A stretch of DNA of 64,000 nt from Citrobacter amalonaticus (GCF_018323885.1 NZ_AP024585.1:3534001-3598000), one strand, 5' to 3'. Shown: positions 9,827-18,460, counted from the stretch's first letter. Notes: generated from the letters alone by a model not told the origin. Made by a program: numbers and translations.

Positions 9827-12009
9827 CTCACGCCGACATTCCTGGCGACGAGCGCATCACCGCACCGGCGCTGGCCAACTGGGCGCGGGCAATGAGCCAT
9901 ATCGCCACCCATTATCGTATTGCCTGTTCTCCCGGCGCGTTGCAGGCCAGCGCCCCGTGGTTCCAGGATAAACCGATGCCGCAGGCGCTCAGCCAACTGG
10001 CCCGCCAGGCCGGACTCTCTTTTCAGCCGCTGGCTCCCAGCGAACAGTCGCTCACCCGCTGGCGTCTGCCGGTGGTGATCCAGCTCCAGGAGGGTGAACT
10101 GGTACTGGTTGAACAGTTCGACGGCGAAGACCAGCTTGACGTCTGTTTTATCAACGGCGAACTCCAGCGCAACCGGATCGCCCTGCGCGACCTGCTGCCG
10201 ACGGTCCGTTTCATTATCGCGTTACGTCCGCTTTCCGCCGTGAAAGACCGCCGGGTGGATACCTATATCTCGCGTTTCAAACCCGACTGGCTGAAAAGCC
10301 TGGTGCTGAAAGATCTACGTCCTTACGGCCCGGTGATGCTGGCAGCATTGCTGATCAACATCCTGTCGCTTTCCGGGATCGTCTTCTCGATGCAGGTGTA
10401 TGACCGGGTGATCCCCGCGCAATCGTGGTCGTCGCTGTATGTCCTTGCCGTCGGCGTTTTGATCGCCATGTTGTTTGGTTTTCTGCTGCGACTCGCCCGT
10501 GGTCATGTGATGGATCGGTTGGGTAAGCGCGCCGATATGCGGGTGTCGGATCGCGTGTTCAGCCACGCTCTACGCCTGCGTAATAGCGCGATCCCGCGCT
10601 CCACCGGCAGCTTTATTTCGCAGCTACGCGAGCTGGAACAGATCCGCGAGATGGTGACCTCTTCTACGATCTCCACCATTGTGGATCTGCCCTTCTTTTT
10701 CCTGTTCATCGTGGTGCTGGCGATCATCGCCCCGCCGCTCGCCTGGATCGCCCCGGTCGCCGCGCTGCTGATGATCCTTCCCGGTCTACTGTTGCAAAAA
10801 AAGCTCGCGGAGCTGGCGAATCAGTCAGCGCACGAGGCCACGCTGCGTAACGCCGTGCTGGTCGAAAGCGTTCAGGGGCTGGAGGACATCAAGCTGATGC
10901 AGGCGGAGAACCGGTTTCTGCAACAGTGGAACAGCTATATCCGCATCACCGCCGAGTCCGGACTGCGCACCCGCGAACTGTCGCAAGGGCTAATCAACTG
11001 GGGGGTGACCGTCCAGGGGCTGGTTTATGCGGCAATGGTGATGTTTGGCGCTCCGCTGGTGATTGAAGGCACGCTGACGACCGGCTCGGTGGTTGCTGCC
11101 TCCATGCTTGGCTCAAGAATGATCGCCCCGATGGGTAATCTGTGCGGCGTGCTGGCACGCTGGCAGCAGGTGAAAGCCGCTAAAAAGGGGCTGGACAGCA
11201 TTATGGAACTTCCCACCGAGACCCAGCGTGACGAAACGCGGGTGCATCAGGAGATCTTTCACGGTCATTATCTGTTCGAGAACGCACAGTTTCGTTATCA
11301 CAGTGAAGACCAGCGGGTGCCACTGCGCATTAACCGACTGGAGATCGCCGCCGGCGAGCGCATCGCGGTGCTCGGGCGCAACGGCGCGGGCAAATCCACG
11401 CTGTTGCAGGCGCTGGCAGGCGGCGTGGATCTGGTTGAGGGCGACGCCCGTCTCGATAACCTCAGCCTGCCGCACATCGATATGGCCGATTTGCGCCGCA
11501 ACGTCGGGCTACTGAGCCAGAACGCGCGCCTGTTTTTTGGCACCCTGCGCGAGAACCTGACGCTCGGCGCCCCGCACGCCAGCGACGACGAGATATTTAC
11601 CGTGCTGGAGATTTGCGGTGCAGCCAACTTCGTGAAACGGCTGCCGAAAGGGCTCGATCATCCGATTATGGAAGGCGGCAGCGGGTTATCCGGCGGTCAG
11701 CGACAGTCCATTATGCTCGCCCGCATGTTGCTGCGCGCCCCCAATATCGTCCTGCTCGATGAGCCCACCGCCTCGCTGGATGAGCATTCCGAACGCGAGT
11801 TTATTCAACGACTGGGACAATGGCTCGGCAACCGCACTCTGATCGTCGCCACCCATCGCGTACCGGTACTGGAGCTGGTCGAACGGGTGGTGGTGCTTAA
11901 AGAGGGGCAACTGGTGATGGACGCGCCGAAAGCGCAGGCGCTGGGGCAAAGTCGAATGGCCGCGCAGGTCAACACGCGGGAGTGGAAAAATGAAAACCAG
12001 TCAGCCTGA
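9823..12009 (+). CDS. bapC: Type I secretion ABC transporter, permease fused to ATPase
   Basis: A 728-residue exporter in three parts. Residues 1-130 resemble a C39-peptidase-like domain without an obvious catalytic cysteine motif, as in exporters of non-processed giant adhesins (LapB type). A six-helix permease spans about 165-440. The ATPase has Walker A G-R-N-G-A-G-K-S-T near 522, signature L-S-G-G-Q-R-Q near 622 and Walker B I-V-L-L-D-E-P near 642. It overlaps the upstream gene by four bases and the downstream gene by twenty, so the three exporter genes form one operon. It would power movement of the adhesin through the inner membrane. Confidence 0.9.
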   Translation: MTHADIPGDERITAPALANWARAMSHIATHYRIACSPGALQASAPWFQDKPMPQALSQLARQAGLSFQPLAPSEQSLTRWRLPVVIQLQEGELVLVEQFDGEDQLDVCFINGELQRNRIALRDLLPTVRFIIALRPLSAVKDRRVDTYISRFKPDWLKSLVLKDLRPYGPVMLAALLINILSLSGIVFSMQVYDRVIPAQSWSSLYVLAVGVLIAMLFGFLLRLARGHVMDRLGKRADMRVSDRVFSHALRLRNSAIPRSTGSFISQLRELEQIREMVTSSTISTIVDLPFFFLFIVVLAIIAPPLAWIAPVAALLMILPGLLLQKKLAELANQSAHEATLRNAVLVESVQGLEDIKLMQAENRFLQQWNSYIRITAESGLRTRELSQGLINWGVTVQGLVYAAMVMFGAPLVIEGTLTTGSVVAASMLGSRMIAPMGNLCGVLARWQQVKAAKKGLDSIMELPTETQRDETRVHQEIFHGHYLFENAQFRYHSEDQRVPLRINRLEIAAGERIAVLGRNGAGKSTLLQALAGGVDLVEGDARLDNLSLPHIDMADLRRNVGLLSQNARLFFGTLRENLTLGAPHASDDEIFTVLEICGAANFVKRLPKGLDHPIMEGGSGLSGGQRQSIMLARMLLRAPNIVLLDEPTASLDEHSEREFIQRLGQWLGNRTLIVATHRVPVLELVERVVVLKEGQLVMDAPKAQALGQSRMAAQVNTREWKNENQSA

Positions 12010-13180
12010 CGCGACCCACGACGCGCTCGACGACAGCCGCGAGCGAGAATTCTCAGGTGCCAGCCGCATCATCTGGCTCACCGCGATCTTGTGTCTGCTT
12101 CTCGCGGTGTGGGCGTGGTTCGGCATTCTTGATGAGGTCTCGACGGGCACCGGCAAGGTAATCCCCAGTTCGCGCGAGCAGGTATTGCAGTCGCTCGACG
12201 GGGGGATCCTCGCCGAACTGATGGTGCATGAAGGCGATCAGGTCCAGGCGGGACAGGTACTGGCGCGAATGGACCCGACGCGCTCGGAGTCTAACGTCGG
12301 CGAAAGCGCCGCCCGCTATCGTGCCTCGCTGGCATCCAGTCAGCGCCTGACGGCTGAGGTTAGCGACAAGCCGCTGGTTTTCTCTGACGAACTGAACGCC
12401 TGGCCGGATCTGCTCGCCTCGGAAACGCGACTTTACACCAGTCGCCGCGCACAACTCGCCGACGCGCAGTCTGAGCTCAAAGAGGCGCTGACGCTGGTGA
12501 ATAAAGAGCTGGCGATCACCGAGCGGCTGGCAAAAAGCGGCGCCGCCAGCCACGTCGAGGTGCTACGTTTGCAACGGCAAAAAAGCGATATTGGTCTGAA
12601 GCTCACGGATTTGCGCTCGCAATATTACGTCCAGGCGCGCGAGGCGCTGTCTAAAGCCAACGCCGAAGTGGCAATGCTCTCCGCCATCATTAAGGGACGC
12701 GAAGATTCGGTGACCCGCCTGACCGTTCGCTCACCGGTTCGCGGCATTGTGAAGAACATTCAGGTCACGACCATCGGCGGCGTGATCCCGCCAAACGGCG
12801 AGATGATGGAGATCGTACCGGTTGACGATCATCTGCTGATTGAAACGCGTCTGTCGCCGCGCGACATCGCTTTTATCCACCCCGGCCAGCGCGCGTTGGT
12901 GAAAATCACCGCCTACGATTACGCCATTTACGGCGGACTGGAAGGTGTTGTCGAAACCATTTCGCCGGATACCATTCAGGACAAAGTGAAGCCGGAAATC
13001 TTCTACTACCGCGTTTTCATTCGTACCCATCAGGACTATCTGCAAAACAAGCTGGGACGCCGTTTTTCCATCGTACCGGGCATGATCGCGACAGTGGATA
13101 TAAAAACAGGTGAAAAAAGCATCGTCGACTATTTAATCAAACCGTTCAACCGAGCCAAAGAAGCGCTGCGCGAGCGGTAA
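11990..13180 (+). CDS. bapD: HlyD-family membrane fusion protein of the adhesin secretion system
   Basis: The 396-residue protein has one membrane segment (about 27-45), a lipoyl/biotinyl-like motif around D-G-G-I-L-A-E-L (about 68), a periplasmic coiled-coil region (about 100-225) and a beta-barrel C-terminal half with P-x-G-E-M-M-E-I-V-P. This is the adaptor linking the ABC exporter to the outer membrane channel. Its start lies 20 bases inside the ABC gene, so it is probably translated by coupling. It is the last gene of the adhesin operon; ssrA begins 62 bases after its stop. Confidence 0.9.
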   Translation: MKTSQPDATHDALDDSREREFSGASRIIWLTAILCLLLAVWAWFGILDEVSTGTGKVIPSSREQVLQSLDGGILAELMVHEGDQVQAGQVLARMDPTRSESNVGESAARYRASLASSQRLTAEVSDKPLVFSDELNAWPDLLASETRLYTSRRAQLADAQSELKEALTLVNKELAITERLAKSGAASHVEVLRLQRQKSDIGLKLTDLRSQYYVQAREALSKANAEVAMLSAIIKGREDSVTRLTVRSPVRGIVKNIQVTTIGGVIPPNGEMMEIVPVDDHLLIETRLSPRDIAFIHPGQRALVKITAYDYAIYGGLEGVVETISPDTIQDKVKPEIFYYRVFIRTHQDYLQNKLGRRFSIVPGMIATVDIKTGEKSIVDYLIKPFNRAKEALRER

Positions 13181-13222
13181 ATGCCTGATGATTGGGGGTG
13201 GCAAGGGCTGTCACAAGTCTGT

Positions 13223-13228
13223 TATACT
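13223..13228 (+). promoter_or_regulatory. Probable -10 element of ssrA
   Basis: TATACT lies 15 bases before the mature tmRNA 5' end. No good -35 hexamer is seen at the usual distance (weak GGCAAG at 13200). Confidence 0.5.
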
Positions 13229-13242
13229 TGTCTTAACACATT

Positions 13243-13604
13243 GGGGCTGATTCTGGATTCGACGGGATTTGCGAAACCCAAGGTGCATGCCGAGGGGCGG
13301 TTGGCCTCGTAAAAAGCCGCAAAAAATAGTCGCAAACGACGAAAACTACGCTTTGCAGCTTAATAACCTGCTCTGAGCCCTCTCTCCCTAGCTTCCGCTC
13401 TTAAGACGGGGATCAAAGAGAGGTCAAACCCAAAAGAGATCGCGTGGATGCCCTGCCTGGGGTTGAAGCGTTAAAACTAATCAGGCTAGTCTGGTAGTGG
13501 CGTGTCAATCCGCAGGTGCCAGGCGAATGTAAAGACTGACTAAGCATGTAGTACCGAGGATGTAGGAATTTCGGACGCGGGTTCAACTCCCGCCAGCTCC
13601 ACCA
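13243..13604 (+). ncRNA. ssrA: Transfer-messenger RNA (tmRNA)
   Basis: The 362-nt sequence begins GGGGCTGATTCTGG and ends with the tRNA-like T-arm and a CCA terminus, closely matching enterobacterial tmRNA throughout. tmRNA rescues stalled ribosomes and adds a degradation tag. In E. coli the tag is ANDENYALAA. Here the resume codon GCA at 13332 leads to ANDENYAL, but one A is missing after base 13354 relative to the E. coli/Salmonella sequence. The frame therefore reads on as QLNNLL to TGA at 13374-13376. The RNA is 362 nt rather than the 363 I recall for E. coli, consistent with a single deletion. The 3' end is the integration target of the neighbouring element. Confidence 0.95.
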
Positions 13605-13638
13605 AATCATGATCCGGATACGTCCGGTGAAGTACAGA

Positions 13639-13673
13639 AAGCCCGCATGGCACAAGCACTGCGGGCTTTTTTG
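13639..13673 (+). terminator. Rho-independent terminator after ssrA
   Basis: AAGCCCGCA and TGCGGGCTT form the stem, followed by TTTTTT. It ends tmRNA transcription before the integrase remnant. Confidence 0.85.
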
Positions 13674-13714
13674 TGTCTGTCGTTGTCCGAGAACATCCGG
13701 CTAAATCCAGAGAA

Positions 13715-13770
13715 AATTGGTACACGTTTAGGTACACGCTATACTGTGGTCCATTAAACGTGTACCAATT
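13715..13770 (+). promoter_or_regulatory. Integrase promoter inside a 16-bp perfect inverted repeat
   Basis: AATTGGTACACGTTTA (13715-13730) is repeated inverted at 13755-13770. The left arm contains a -35 box TTGGTA (13717-13722), and TATACT (13740-13745) lies 17 bases on as a -10. A further GGTACAC copy follows the left arm. The layout fits autoregulation by integrase or an excisionase bound across its own promoter; that role is inference. Confidence 0.65.
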
Positions 13771-13787
13771 ATGGAAGGGATCCAGAC

Positions 13788-14974
13788 ATGGCGCGCATCA
13801 CACGCCCCCTCACTAACAACGAAATCCTTAAAGCCAAACCTCGGGAAAAAGACTTCACCCTGCATGATGGTGACGGCCTATTCTTGCTCGTCAAAACCAC
13901 CGGTAAAAACTCTGGCGCTTCCGCTATCAACGTCCGGTCAGTGGCACCCGAACTAATTTGAGTCTCGGCTCATACCCTGCTCTTACTCTCGCAGCAGCTC
14001 GTCAGATCCGCGACCAGCACTTAACCACGCTCGCACAAGGTATGGATCCGCAACAGCAACAAGAGCAGGCATCAGAACAACGTCAGATTGAGCTGGATAG
14101 TATTTTCTCAACTGTGGCCGCCAACTAGTTCAAAATGAAGAGCAAAAGCGTCACTGAGGACTACGCGAAAGATATTTGGCGTTCTCTAGATAAAGGCGTA
14201 TTCCCGGCAATAGGCGCGATACCTGTTCAGGAGATTAAAGCCAGAACGATAGTTGAAGCATTGGAACCAATCAAAGCACGCGGCGCATTAGAGACAGTTC
14301 GTCGATTGGTCCAGCGCATTAACGAAATAATGATTTATGCAGTCAACACCGGCCTGATTGATGCTAACCCTGCATCAGGAGTTGGAATGGCATTTGAGAA
14401 ACCTCGAAAACAAAATATGCCGACACTACGACCAGAAGAATTGCCAAAGCTAATGCGTTCTTTAGTCATGTCAAACTTATCTGTTCCGACTCGCTGTCTT
14501 ATTGAATGGCAACTACTGACTCTTGTACGCCCTTCTGAGGCCTCCGGTACCAGGTGGATAGAGATAGATCTGAATGCAAAGCTTTGGACAATCCCAGCAG
14601 AAAGGATGAAAGCTAAGCGTGAACATATTGTTCCTTTATCATTTGAGGCGTTAGATATTTTGGAAGTAATGAAGCCTATTAGTGCGCATCGTGAATATGT
14701 CTTCCCCAGTAGAACTAATCCCAAACAGCCAATGAATAGCCAGACTGCAAACGCTGCTTTAAAGCGTATTGGTTATGGTGGAAAGTTGGTTGCACATGGT
14801 TTACGTTCTATTGCAAGTACGGCAATGAATGAGGCAGGTTTCAATGCGGATGTTATTGAGGCCGCTTTAACTCATAGTGATAAAAATGAAGTTCGGAAGG
14901 CTTATAATCGCTCAACTTATCTTCAACAGAGAGTTGAGCTTATGAATTGGTGGGGTAACGAAATTCACCGATGA
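13788..14974 (+). pseudogene. P4/CP4-57-type tyrosine integrase, disrupted
   Basis: This was an integrase of about 395 residues. The N-terminal frame (start ATG 13788, M-A-R-I-T-R-P-L-T) runs to a five-A tract at 13905-13909. There one A appears lost: restoring it yields the family-typical K-L-W-R-F-R-Y sequence in phase with the rest. A second lesion, TAG at 14126-14128, stands where the family has tryptophan. From ATG 14135 the catalytic half is open for 279 residues and keeps the R, H-x-L-R, H-x-D and final Y residues. Tyrosine integrases of this type insert at tRNA or tmRNA 3' ends, here ssrA. With two lesions the full protein cannot be made, so the element is probably immobile; a 279-residue catalytic fragment could still be expressed. 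Confidence 0.9.
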
Positions 14975-14982
14975 TCCAAATG

Positions 14983-15007
14983 GCCAGCCTGTATATTCTA
15001 GGCTGGC
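14983..15007. terminator. Hairpin between convergent int remnant and ariB-like gene
   Basis: GCCAGCCT (14983) and AGGCTGGC (ending 15007) pair around a 9-base loop, between two genes that end toward each other. A/T-rich flanks on both sides suit a two-way terminator. Confidence 0.6.
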
Positions 15008-15013
15008 AAATTA

Positions 15014-15940
15014 TTACTCAATATCTTTCAAAAGCGAGTCAGGAAAATACACATCTTCTAGCACTCCAATTTTCCTTACCCAACTCTCAGCTAAAGCTGT
15101 TGTTAGTGATAATTCCGAAATATTGCAAAAATAATTTGCGCTTGAATCAGCCTGTACAGCGTCATCTTCCCTACCAACGTAATACAAACACGCTGAAAAT
15201 AGTTTTTGTAAAAGTAAAATCCCAGTGTGTCCCCTAACAACTCTGGAGCAAACTCCAACATCTGAAGCTATGACACTGGGTAATACCGCATCAAAAGCAT
15301 TAAAAAAACCGTCTACGCATGCTGGGTCAATATCATAAGCGTCACGTTTAATTAGCTTGATCGTTCCATCATTAATTACTATATCTTTCCAATCAATCAA
15401 CGCAGCTGGCAAGCCAGCCTTGTCAATATCCTTTGCTGCAAGGGAAATAGCAGCCAGAACAGCAAAGGAAGATGATATTAATTCAGAAAATAACTCAATA
15501 GCTTTATATTTATATTCTGAAGGTGAGAGAAACTGAAATGCATCTATTATTATAGAAGCGTTAAAGAAATAATTTTCAAGTGAATGCCCTAAAGTCCAGT
15601 ACAAGGAATCGTCACAATAGTGTGAATTCAGTAGGTCTTCAATTTGATCATTAATAGTGAACTCTCTGAATTCGCGGTCGCATAAGAAAGAAATATTATC
15701 TTTTCTTTTAACCCTCGAATGAATGGTTTCTATTTTCAACCTATTATTTTTAGACATAGCTTTGTCAGATGCTTTTATGTCTTGTGCTGTGTCAATTTTT
15801 ACTTTAGACGCAGGGTTAAATTTATAAATTAACTGATATAGATGCGCACGGTCATGTCTCCCTTCAACCAACAGGCGCTTTTTAGAACTCATGGTCAATG
15901 ATGTGATATAGCTATCAATCGTGTAAGCACATGAACTCAT
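15014..15940 (-). CDS. ariB: DUF4435 TOPRIM-like effector, PARIS AriB-like
   Basis: A 308-residue protein with an N-terminal TOPRIM-like acidic site. L-L-V-E-G-R-H-D places Glu at residue 26, and F-L-C-D-R-E-F gives Asp88/Glu90. DUF4435 proteins encoded after an AAA ATPase are the effector of PARIS, an anti-phage system reported in P4-like satellites; Glu26 coincides with the AriB catalytic position as I recall it from published work. AriB is reported to be released from AriA on sensing phage anti-restriction proteins and to cut host tRNA. The ATG overlaps the TGA of the ATPase gene by four bases. The gene is AT-rich compared with the backbone, a sign of transfer. Assignment is from motifs, size and gene order, not from alignment. 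Confidence 0.75.
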   Translation of the reverse strand: MSSCAYTIDSYITSLTMSSKKRLLVEGRHDRAHLYQLIYKFNPASKVKIDTAQDIKASDKAMSKNNRLKIETIHSRVKRKDNISFLCDREFREFTINDQIEDLLNSHYCDDSLYWTLGHSLENYFFNASIIIDAFQFLSPSEYKYKAIELFSELISSSFAVLAAISLAAKDIDKAGLPAALIDWKDIVINDGTIKLIKRDAYDIDPACVDGFFNAFDAVLPSVIASDVGVCSRVVRGHTGILLLQKLFSACLYYVGREDDAVQADSSANYFCNISELSLTTALAESWVRKIGVLEDVYFPDSLLKDIE

Positions 15941-17331
15941 AAAGATTCATCCTCTTCCATTTCTTCCGAATCTTTATGGTTATCATTATCACGCGAAGAA
16001 ATAAATTCAGGCGAAATATTTATCATAAAATCTTCGTAGCCTGTTGCAATAGAAGGTGAGTGAGTACAAACGATAATTTGTCGCCCACTAAGTTGGGAAA
16101 GCATTCTTTTCAATAGATCTTCTTGCCAATCGATATGTAATGAAATCTCTGGTTCATCAATAAGTACAATAGCATCATCTCCCATCTTAGATGCTGCATA
16201 AAGCATAGTCAAAAGTTGCCTCTCTCCAGAAGATAATACCCTAATAGGGCTCCATGAACCATCAGGGAATTTTAGCCCGACTTTTGGATATTTTCTTCTT
16301 AAGTCAAAATCATAAGCCATCTCTTTATCTTCTAAAAAAGAATTAACTGATGACATATAATTATCAATCTCAGAAAAAGCTTTTTCTTGATAGTCTTGCC
16401 TATCTCTTAACGCATCACGATACACAACCAAAGCACCAGAAACAGAATTCTCTACCTTACCCTTTAGATTCCTATTAATTAAAGATCTAATTTCCTCATA
16501 TACCTTTGAATATTCCGCATAATAATCATTTTTAATTGAGCTATCTTGTGCTATTGCTAACCCTTCTATTTCCTTTAATAATTCCCCAGTAATCTCCCCC
16601 TCTACTGATGAATTATCAAACAATGCTGAAAAAACTTTCACAAATGATTCAGAAAAAGTTCTACTTTCATAGGCTGCAATACCCAACTGCGCTCGTCTTA
16701 TTTCTTCTCTCAAGCGCTCTTCAATCTCCATTGGAGATGGATAATTTATGCTAGGCAAAAAGTGGCCGAAAAGCTCACGTGCAAAAACACTAGCTTTGCG
16801 GTTATAAAATGAAGGGCGAATACCTCTTCGCTCATAGCCTACATCAGAAGATGAGCTCCACGCTTCTAACATCGTTCGAAACGCTGGGAAGTATGATGCA
16901 CTTACTTTTTGTAGTTCATTCTCTTTAACAAACCTATTGATATCCATCGCCAGCATTGATTTAACATCTCGCTCCCTCAAATGACGATCACTTTCTATCT
17001 CTCTCACCGCTGCCATAGCTTCCTCAACAGCGAAGTTAATATGCTTACCATTAGAAAGTGTTACCGAAATAAAAGAATGGTCATCTGTTTTATCTCTACG
17101 TATTACTATTTCCAGACCATCACTGTAAGTAGCCTTTATTTCTTCAAAAGTTAAAAATGCAAACCGAATAAAGTCACCATTAACTATATTAGCTATAACA
17201 TGTATTAGTGTGGATTTCCCCGCCCCATTTTTCCCATGAATTACATTCAGGTCATTAAAAAAATCCACACTTAAATTATATCTATTATGAATTTTTGAAA
17301 GTTCTACTTTGCTTATTGTTCTAATCGCCAC
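15937..17331 (-). CDS. ariA: AAA (OLD/ABC-type) ATPase, PARIS AriA-like sensor
   Basis: This 464-residue ATPase starts at GTG with GGAG seven bases upstream. Walker A is H-G-K-N-G-A-G-K-S-T (32-41), the ABC-like signature is L-S-S-G-E-R-Q (366-372), Walker B is I-V-L-I-D-E-P-E (388-394 region, Glu393) and the switch histidine lies in C-T-H-S-P (His424). Between them is a long helical insertion. This matches AAA_15/OLD-like ATPases. Together with the four-base-overlapping DUF4435 gene it forms the AriA-AriB pair of PARIS, in which AriA assemblies hold the effector inactive and detect a phage trigger. AT content is clearly higher than in flanking genes. It could be another ATPase plus TOPRIM defence pair, but the exact partner favours PARIS. 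Confidence 0.75.
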   Translation of the reverse strand: MAIRTISKVELSKIHNRYNLSVDFFNDLNVIHGKNGAGKSTLIHVIANIVNGDFIRFAFLTFEEIKATYSDGLEIVIRRDKTDDHSFISVTLSNGKHINFAVEEAMAAVREIESDRHLRERDVKSMLAMDINRFVKENELQKVSASYFPAFRTMLEAWSSSSDVGYERRGIRPSFYNRKASVFARELFGHFLPSINYPSPMEIEERLREEIRRAQLGIAAYESRTFSESFVKVFSALFDNSSVEGEITGELLKEIEGLAIAQDSSIKNDYYAEYSKVYEEIRSLINRNLKGKVENSVSGALVVYRDALRDRQDYQEKAFSEIDNYMSSVNSFLEDKEMAYDFDLRRKYPKVGLKFPDGSWSPIRVLSSGERQLLTMLYAASKMGDDAIVLIDEPEISLHIDWQEDLLKRMLSQLSGRQIIVCTHSPSIATGYEDFMINISPEFISSRDNDNHKDSEEMEEDESL

Positions 17332-17694
17332 ACTCTATCTCCTTTCACAGTATGTTTAAGCACTAACACAAATTTAAATTAAGGTCATCTTTCATAAGAT
17401 GCACTGAAGTTACCAATATATTGCTAAATTAGCCTTGAGTACATGTTTGATCAATTGAAAATTACCATATTTATAATTTTACACTTCTCCCTAGCGCGCG
17501 CAATGCTCTCCCCGCCACGCCTGCCCGCTTAAGGGGCCGCTTTTAATGCAGGTGCAAAGGTGGCCTCAGGCCGCGCCACGACTGGCGCTGGTCTGGCATG
17601 CCGGAGCGAGAAAACGCATGCAAAACCATGCACCTTATGGATGCATGGCTTATTTCGTTAAAAATAGCGGGATTTACGGGGATTTTTTGACAGG
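17332..17694. other. Upstream region of ariA-like gene joining GC-rich phage-like DNA
   Basis: Bases 17332-17490 are AT-rich and probably hold the promoter of the defence pair on the minus strand. Composition changes sharply at about 17494 to GC-rich DNA, marking a module border. A 61-codon frame at 17546-17731 (+) could be a small satellite-phage gene but lacks a convincing ribosome site. Short ATGCA-containing repeats occur around 17618-17648. No other gene is seen. Confidence 0.4.
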
Positions 17695-18048
17695 CTACTG
17701 CGCGGCCAGTCCGGCGCGTCGACGGGTGTAAATCATGTTCTGTGCAGGGGTGAATTTTTCACGATTATCATCCCGCGAAGGCGCGTCAGGCCTGTATCCG
17801 ATGGCCATTAAAATATCTTTATCCTGTGCAGAATAATTAATGTCATTTCCAGGGGTCAGCCAGACGGAAAGAGCTTCTCTCAGGTAAGAGACTGAACGGT
17901 CAAGCGCGAGATTTTTTATCATCGCGGGCTGGTTTTTAATCCCCATCAGCTCCGGTGCCAGTGCGGCGGCCAGCTCTGCGCCGTTCTGCTGCATAAAATC
18001 ATGCAGCCGGTTACGGATGCTGATGCGCTGCACCTCCTCGTGCCCCAA
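17695..18048 (-). pseudogene. Phage-like hypothetical gene, probably 5'-truncated
   Basis: An open frame of 117 codons, starting only at TTG directly after an in-frame stop, encodes a soluble helical protein ending P-A-Q-N-M-I-Y-T-R-R-R. No family can be named with certainty. The lack of ATG or GTG and of a clear ribosome site suggests the start has been lost. It lies between the PARIS-like pair and an IS remnant, consistent with decayed prophage or satellite DNA. Confidence 0.4.
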
Positions 18049-18177
18049 TCATGATTGGACAGTGCCAAGACAGCACTAACAAAAACAGGAAGTTAGCAGT
18101 CTCAGCAGGACACCGACCAGACGGTGAGGGGACAAAAAAGGATACGCAAAGGAGCCGCGGCTCCAGAGTGACATGAA

Positions 18178-18200
18178 AGCCCGTTGATGCGGGCTTTTTT
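18178..18200 (+). terminator. Rho-independent terminator
   Basis: AGCCCG TTGAT GCGGGCT followed by TTTTTT. No intact + strand gene precedes it, so it is probably left over from a lost gene. Confidence 0.7.
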
Positions 18201-18334
18201 ATTGCTGCTCTCTGGCCTCATTCGCCACTCTCAATGCGACCGCAAACAACAGCCCGCTTTTCTTTCAACGCAGCCTGTCACCTTCCCCTCATACATGCTT
18301 TTTAGCCATAGCTGATGTGAGCGTCTGCTATGAG

Positions 18335-18460
18335 CTGTGAGTTCAACTGATAGACGCAACACACTTATTGAACCGTTCTAAGGCGGCTTCATAGTCTGGC
18401 GTTTAGCCTTTCTTTAACACCATTGAGATATGCTAGAGTCCTCCTGAACACCAGACAAGC
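18335..18460 (-). mobile_element. Remnant of an IS30-family transposase 3' end
   Basis: On the minus strand a frame ending at 18343-18345 reads T-P-D-Y-E-A-A-L-E-R-F-N-K-C-V-A-S, the style of C-terminus seen in IS30-type transposases. An adjacent frame gives K-E-R-L-N-A-R just before it. Frameshifts separate the pieces. GTTCAACTGATAGACGCAACA at the outer edge resembles an IS30-like terminal repeat. Assignment is from memory of the family. Confidence 0.5.

Noticed and set aside
14971..15237. 88-codon + strand frame after the integrase
   Set aside because: It is antisense to the AriB-like gene, which has motifs and operon structure; this frame has none.
18043..18060. CCAATCATGATTGG near 18046 as a match to CCAAATCATGATCCGG just after ssrA (possible att repeat)
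   Set aside because: Only a short imperfect match; it lacks the ssrA 3' end sequence that such repeats contain.
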